Origin: Baffinella frigidus
Lineage: Eukaryota > Cryptophyceae > Cryptomonadales > Baffinellaceae
Length of the DNA: 16,716 nucleotides
Reading direction: 5' to 3'
Assembly (NCBI GenBank): GCA_026770585.1
Contig: MU646854.1
Coordinates: 287,823 to 304,538, forward strand
Below, piece by piece: positions 13,819 to 16,716 of this stretch (the stretch's first letter is position 1; the number at the start of each line of letters is the position of its first letter). The notes beneath the pieces are model-generated. The model searched no databases. It was not told the origin of the DNA and was given only the letters and a program-made list of their open reading frames with translations. A program made the position numbers and the translations under genes.

Positions 13819-14007
13819 ACGAGGCTACCAGTGCGAACAGAATAAAACGACGTTTTGAGGTTCAGTGGGAAAGCCTGCATGGGAAGCGTGCAGGTACGTG
13901 ACCAATTGCTGACTCGTGGCGTGTTTTCTGGGCAATAATCCAATAATTGAGTTAGGAATCTGTTCACAGGATTAGCCTCGTGTGGGAGTACGTTATGGCC
14001 CAGACGG
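13473..14007 (+). repeat. Four downstream copies of an exon tail plus donor
   Basis: The word (TACGT)TATGGCCCAGACGGT, the last bases of the exon at 13176-13274 plus its GT, recurs at 13473-13490, 13527-13547, 13649-13664 and 13986-14007. Three of the four copies continue into pyrimidine-rich GTT(C/T)CCC-type sequence and the one at 13527 into GTGCCTCTCCC; two carry CCCGTTGCAGCTTAAAAC-like tails. The copy at 13527 keeps the frame TEYVMAQT. Confidence 0.85.
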
Positions 14008-14020
14008 TTTCCCTCCCGAC

Positions 14021-14178
14021 CCTACCCTGAACCCTGAGCCCTAAACCGGACAACCGTAAACCGTAAACCGAAACCCTGAACCCTAAAACCTGGACCTTAA
14101 ACCCTAAACCCCAACCCCTAAACCCCAAACTCTAAACCCTAAACCCTAAACCCTAAACCCTAAACCCTAAACCCTAAA
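14021..14178 (+). repeat. Telomere-like repeat block
   Basis: The block is degenerate (CCGTAAACC, CCTGGACC) on the left and regular CCCTAAA at 14130-14178. It ends 8 bp before an exon-like segment. Confidence 0.9.
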
Positions 14179-14186
14179 CGGGGCAG

Positions 14187-14264
14187 GTAGAATGGGACGG
14201 GTGGGACAAGGTGGACGCGCGGTGGGATATGAACGAACGATTTCAAGCCATCGACGCCGAGAAG
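14187..14264 (+). CDS. Exon-like segment of an unidentified protein (26 codons)
   Basis: After CCCTAAACGGGGCAG the frame reads VEWDGWDKVDARWD, then MNERFQAIDAEK. It is followed by GTCCAA (weak donor) or simply stays open to a TAA near 14334. It is rich in Trp and charged residues, unlike repeat translations. Phase 0 at both ends as drawn. The last codons and downstream bases recur at 14385-14416 (GATTCCAGGCTATCGACGCC). Confidence 0.38.
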
Positions 14265-14324
14265 GTCCAACTTTACTCCCCAATGTCATCGTATCACCCT
14301 ATAGAATCGTGTTCGCAGGGCAGG

Positions 14325-14600
14325 GCGTCCATCTAAAAAAATCCGGTACAAATCCCGGTGTTTAAAACCCTAAAAGTGAACTAGCGATTCCAGGCTATCG
14401 ACGCCGGGAAGGTCAACTCCTGTCCACTTTGGAAATTGGCAGGCCCGCCTCAGGTAAATCCTATTCTCGGCGTCAATATCGTATCGGAGCCGAAAAGGTC
14501 AACGTGCGCCCGGTTTCGTCGCGGCGCCTAATCGATTCTATTTCGGAAGGCGTCCATGTAACCGAATCCCGGTACAAATCCTGGCATTTTAAGGCCTAAA
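14325..14600 (+). repeat. Direct repeats of exon tail and GGTACAAAT block
   Basis: GCGTCCAT...CCGGTACAAATCC...TTTTAA occurs at 14325-14365 and again 225 bp later at 14550-14590. A tail of the 14187 exon (TATCGACGCCGGGAAGGTCA) lies at 14392, with a more decayed one near 14480. From 14600 to 14700 nothing is recognised. Confidence 0.65.
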
Positions 14601-14699
14601 TATACTTAACGGCTCCAATACAACGCCAAATCTGAGATGTAATCCAGGACAAGGTGGAAAAGGTCTTCTGGTGCCCAATTTAGAAAATGACCCCTACTG

Positions 14700-14870
14700 T
14701 AACCCCGGACACCGAACACCGAACCCCTAACCCCTTACCCCCATCCCCAACCTCCAACCACCAACCCCCAACTCCTAAACCCCAAACCCTGACCCTCAAC
14801 CCCCAAACCCTCAACCCCCAAACCCTAACCCCCGAACCCTAACCTCCAACCTCCAACCTCCAACCCCCAA
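14700..14870 (+). repeat. Degenerate C-rich telomere-derived block
   Basis: CCCCTAACCC, CCTCCAACC and CCCCAAACCCT variants are strongly C-rich on the + strand, with few perfect heptamers. Confidence 0.85.
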
Positions 14871-14875
14871 GCCAG

Positions 14876-14930
14876 GCGAACTTCGACACACAGGACAGGG
14901 TCTGGCGGCCGCATCTCTCGCCGTCCACCT
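14876..14930 (+). pseudogene. Degenerate copy of the ADFDTKGLAAAS exon
   Basis: After CCCCCAAGCCAG it starts GCGAACTTCGACAC, then continues GGGTCTGGCGGCCGCATC and TCTCGCCGTC, matching the exon at 15220. An extra 5 bp in the early part shifts the frame and it ends in a stop. From 14931 to 15127 nothing else is recognised beyond a few telomere-like heptamers at about 15013. Confidence 0.65.
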
Positions 14931-15127
14931 AAAACAACTAAGAGAGTGTGTGTTACATGCTACCAACGTCTGGCACACGGAACTTGTACTTGCATTCTTT
15001 GTGCTCGATACGCTCAACCCTCAACCCCAAATCGTCGACCCTAGGGGATAACGAGACCAAAAAATGCTGACTTCTGGCATCTTTCCTCAAGAAACAATAC
15101 AATAATTAACTTCAACAACATTCCCCG

Positions 15128-15196
15128 TAGTGTTCCGAGTGGCCCCTATATTTGTTCCGAGTGTACGAAACCCAGCCCTATATTTTTCCGAGTGGA
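15128..15196 (+). repeat. TTCCGAGTG local repeat
   Basis: TTCCGAGTG occurs three times (about 15131, 15154, 15186), alternating with CCCTATATTT. It sits immediately upstream of the exon acceptor at 15219. Confidence 0.75.
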
Positions 15197-15219
15197 CTTA
15201 CCCCCAACCTCTCATCCAG

Positions 15220-15294
15220 GCGGATTTCGACACCAAGGGTCTGGCGGCCGCATCGCTCGCCGTCACGCAATTCCTCGCCCTCTTCCCCTCTGAG
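15220..15294 (+). CDS. Exon of an unidentified protein (25 codons, phase 0-0)
   Basis: The acceptor CCAACCTCTCATCCAG is followed by 75 open bases reading ADFDTKGLAAASLAV, then TQFLALFPSE, then the donor GTAATC. Both splice boundaries are the best in the window. The predicted peptide is an amphipathic helix. A broken copy lies at 14876. No family is recognised. The next exon-like segment (15609) is also phase 0 at its start, so the two join in frame. Confidence 0.5.
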
Positions 15295-15297
15295 GTA

Positions 15298-15605
15298 ATC
15301 ACCCCAAACCCCCAAAACCACAAAACCACAAAACCCAAAACCCAAAACGTAAACCCGAAACCCCAAAATCCTACGCCCTAAAACCTAAAACCCAAACCCC
15401 AAACCTCAAACCCCGAACCCCGAACCCCGAACCCCGAACCCCGAACCCCAAACCCCAAACCCCAAACCCAAACCACCACACCCGGAACCCATACACCCCA
15501 CCCCGCACCCCATACCTCATACCCCATACCCCATACCCAAAACCCCAAACCCAAACCCCGAAAAACAAAAAAAAAAAACCCAAACCCACACCCCGCACCC
15601 TAACC
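15298..15605 (+). repeat. C/A-rich telomere-derived intron-like block
   Basis: CCCCAAA, CCCGAAC, CCCATAC and CCACAAAA words are locally tandem (CCCCGAA at 15412-15450, CCCATAC at about 15505-15540) and end AACCCAG before the next exon-like segment. It is a different mutational mix from the CCCTAAA blocks. Confidence 0.85.
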
Positions 15606-15608
15606 CAG

Positions 15609-15678
15609 GCGGTGGCAGAGGCGCGGGACATCTACGCGGATGTCTACGCCCCAATCCTCAACCGCGCCCCCCCAAAAG
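15609..15678 (+). CDS. Exon-like segment of an unidentified protein
   Basis: The acceptor CACCCTAACCCAG is followed by a frame reading AVAEARDIYADVYAPILNRA, then PPK. The donor GTACGC begins at 15679, giving phase 1. Its tail recurs several times downstream (15682-15785 and 15867-15899). It fits directly after the exon at 15220 as another helix. Family unknown. Confidence 0.42.
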
Positions 15679-15785
15679 GTACGCCCGAATCCTCAAGTGC
15701 GCCACCCCCCCCGGTACACCCCAATTCTGAACCGCGCCCCGCCTCAAGGTACCCCCCAATTCTGAACCGCGCGCCCCCCCCCGAG
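15651..15785 (+). repeat. About 35-bp tandem repeat of an exon tail and donor
   Basis: Four units of CC(A/G)AT(C/T)CT(C/G)AA(C/G), then a C-rich run, then AAGGTACNCC, start at about 15651, 15686, 15722 and 15757. Each of the first three contains a potential GGTAC donor. Unit 1 is the end of the exon at 15609. Repeats change frame because of C-run length. Confidence 0.85.
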
Positions 15786-15803
15786 TTATCTCCAACAGGG
15801 TTC

Positions 15804-15868
15804 GGGGGGGGGGGGCTTTGGGGTTTGACAGGGCTCGGGGTTGGGGGTTGGGGGTTTGGGGTTTAGGA
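15804..15868 (+). repeat. G-run and G-rich block of inverted strand bias
   Basis: Twelve consecutive G at 15804-15815, then GGGGTTGGGGGTTGGGGG and TTTGGGG to 15868, lie between C-rich blocks. The sequence is suited to G-quadruplex formation. It looks like an inverted piece of the same C-rich family. Confidence 0.85.
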
Positions 15869-15899
15869 GGTGTACGCCCCAATCCTCAACCGCGCGTGA
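15867..15899 (+). pseudogene. Detached tail copy EVYAPILNRA with stop
   Basis: After GTTTAG the frame GAG GTG TAC GCC CCA... reads EVYAPILNRA then TGA, matching the end of the exon at 15609. It could be a usable terminal exon or just another tail duplicate. Confidence 0.4.
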
Positions 15900-15974
15900 C
15901 CCCCCGGGTAAACCCCAAACCCCGAGCCCTCACTGATCGAGCCTAAACCCTGAATGATGGAGGTAGTCCGGGCG

Positions 15975-16076
15975 ACCCTGAACCAGAAACCCTAAGCCCT
16001 AAACCCCAAACCCCAAACCCCAAACCCTAAACCCTAAACCCTAAACCCTAAACCCTAAACCCTAAACCCCAAAACC
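15975..16076 (+). repeat. Telomere-like repeat block
   Basis: CCCTAAA and CCCCAAA heptamers are nearly regular from 16002 to 16070. A short C-rich patch also lies at 15900-15955. Confidence 0.92.
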
Positions 16077-16142
16077 TCAGCAGGACGGGGCGGTGCGGGC
16101 AGGGGTGAGGAGGAGGACGGGGGGGGCGGAGGGGATGAGGGT

Positions 16143-16300
16143 GGCGGCATGGTGTCGTTCTAGGCGCGCGTGTGAGAAGCCATCCAGGATTGAACGGTTC
16201 TGATAGAGAGAGAGAGAGCGCGCGCGAGAGGGTGTGAAAGACAGTGTGAGAGGGTGTGAGAGAGGGTGAGGGTCGAGCGGCGGCATGGTGTCGTTCTAGG
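16143..16300 (+). repeat. Direct repeat GGCGGCATGGTGTCGTTCTA with GA/GC tract between
   Basis: The 22-bp repeat at 16143-16164 recurs at 16279-16300. Between them, GAGAGAGAGCGCGCGCGAGA and GTGTGAAAGACAGTGTGAGA are the inverse complement of the CT/CG composite at 1456-1670. The 202-codon reverse frame across here mixes repeat translation and a foldback element, so I do not call a gene. Confidence 0.8.
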
Positions 16301-16348
16301 AGCAAGTGTAGATGGATAGATACATACATGGGAAGGGGGTGGGGGTGT

Positions 16349-16456
16349 ATATCCCTTAAGTGGCCAGTAGGCTCATACGCCCTACCGTAGGGCCCTAGGA
16401 CCTGCCTAGGGCCCTCTTGGGGGTCGAATCCGACCCCCTGGCCACTTACGGGATAT
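16349..16456. mobile_element. Foldback element family B, complete copy
   Basis: The 108-bp element has ends ATATCCCTTAAGTGGCCAG and CTGGCCACTTACGGGATAT, which differ at one of 19 positions. The interior is CATACGCCCTACCGTAGGGC, then CCTAGGACCTGCCTAGGGC. The palindrome GGGGGTCGAATCCGACCCCC lies at 16419-16438. It is followed directly by a partial GGCGGCCGTGTTGGTA repeat. Confidence 0.85.
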
Positions 16457-16716
16457 GGCGGCCGTGTTGGTACATGTCCTTTCAGAAGGATTGGTGGGCC
16501 TGGCACTGAAATTACATGTGGCTCTAGGCGGTATCGCTCATCGCCCGTTAGAGTCGCTTTACTCCACACAAACGTTTCGCTTGGGTCCAAGTTGACTAAT
16601 TCTGCGCCCAGACTCGGATTCTGGGCCGACGCGGGACCATGGGTGCCACGCGGCACCGCATTTGTTCTCTCGGTCTAGGGGGCACGATGCCTCCGGCCAC
16701 TGCAGCGCCCCTCCCC
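16457..16716. other. No recognisable gene
   Basis: After the GGCGGCCGTGTTGGTA word this is mixed-composition DNA. There is one small hairpin (GGTGCCACGCGGCACC, 16642-16657). No exon-like boundary was found. Confidence 0.4.

Noticed and set aside
16048-16656. 202-codon reverse frame at the right end
   Set aside because: It runs through a telomere-like edge, GA/GC microsatellite, a duplicated 22-bp repeat and a complete family B foldback, with no domain pattern.
1-16716. tRNA, rRNA or transposase genes
   Set aside because: I scanned for cloverleaf-like arms, conserved rRNA words and catalytic transposase/integrase motifs in the longer frames and saw none. A covariance-model and profile search would be decisive.

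Overview
The window looks like non-coding, repeat-saturated nuclear DNA of a microbial eukaryote, most likely an alga. Plant/algal-type telomere-like heptamers (CCCTAAA on the + strand, TTTAGGG in one inverted block) recur at about ten internal places. Very short exon-like open segments have canonical-looking AG acceptors and, in several cases, GT donors. There are no operons, no ribosome-binding-site signals and no intact long gene. A cryptophyte-like source is my guess from general familiarity with such telomere-like and foldback-derived sequence; nothing in the window proves it.

Layout. 1-735: a hydrophobic exon-like shard in several copies, running into telomere-like DNA. 735-1790: pyrimidine microsatellites ending in one recognisable exon, the C-terminal membrane segment of a TMEM230/DUF872-type protein (1677-1770). 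1789-2063: telomere-like DNA. 2100-4640: a dense cluster of short foldback (MITE-like) elements. These include four intact 117-bp family A copies and a fifth that is split by one of the four, two or more family B copies, one family C copy, and 20-bp and 8-bp tandem repeats. 4640-7450: diverged direct repeats, two more foldback families, and long purine-only tracts. 7500-8040: a pyrimidine tract and an inverted-orientation telomere-like block. 8040-11330: GC-rich DNA with direct repeats and a very clean 162-bp hairpin, but no convincing gene. 11329-16076: telomere-like blocks alternating with short phase-0 exons (12165-12257, 13176-13274, 14187-14264, 15220-15294, 15609-15678). They lie in one orientation and could belong to one unidentified, mostly helical protein. 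16076-16716: GA/GC repeats and a complete family B element.

The most distinctive property is that nearly every exon-like segment is surrounded by partial tandem copies of its own splice boundary (acceptor plus exon start, or exon end plus donor). Foldback elements also lie in or against these copies, and one interrupts an exon duplicate. Two foldback families share an exchangeable GGGGTC/GACCCC core, including an identical 18-bp palindrome. The 9-mer ATTTGTACC occurs far more often than chance predicts. I found no tRNA, rRNA, CRISPR array, transposase or complete protein-coding gene.
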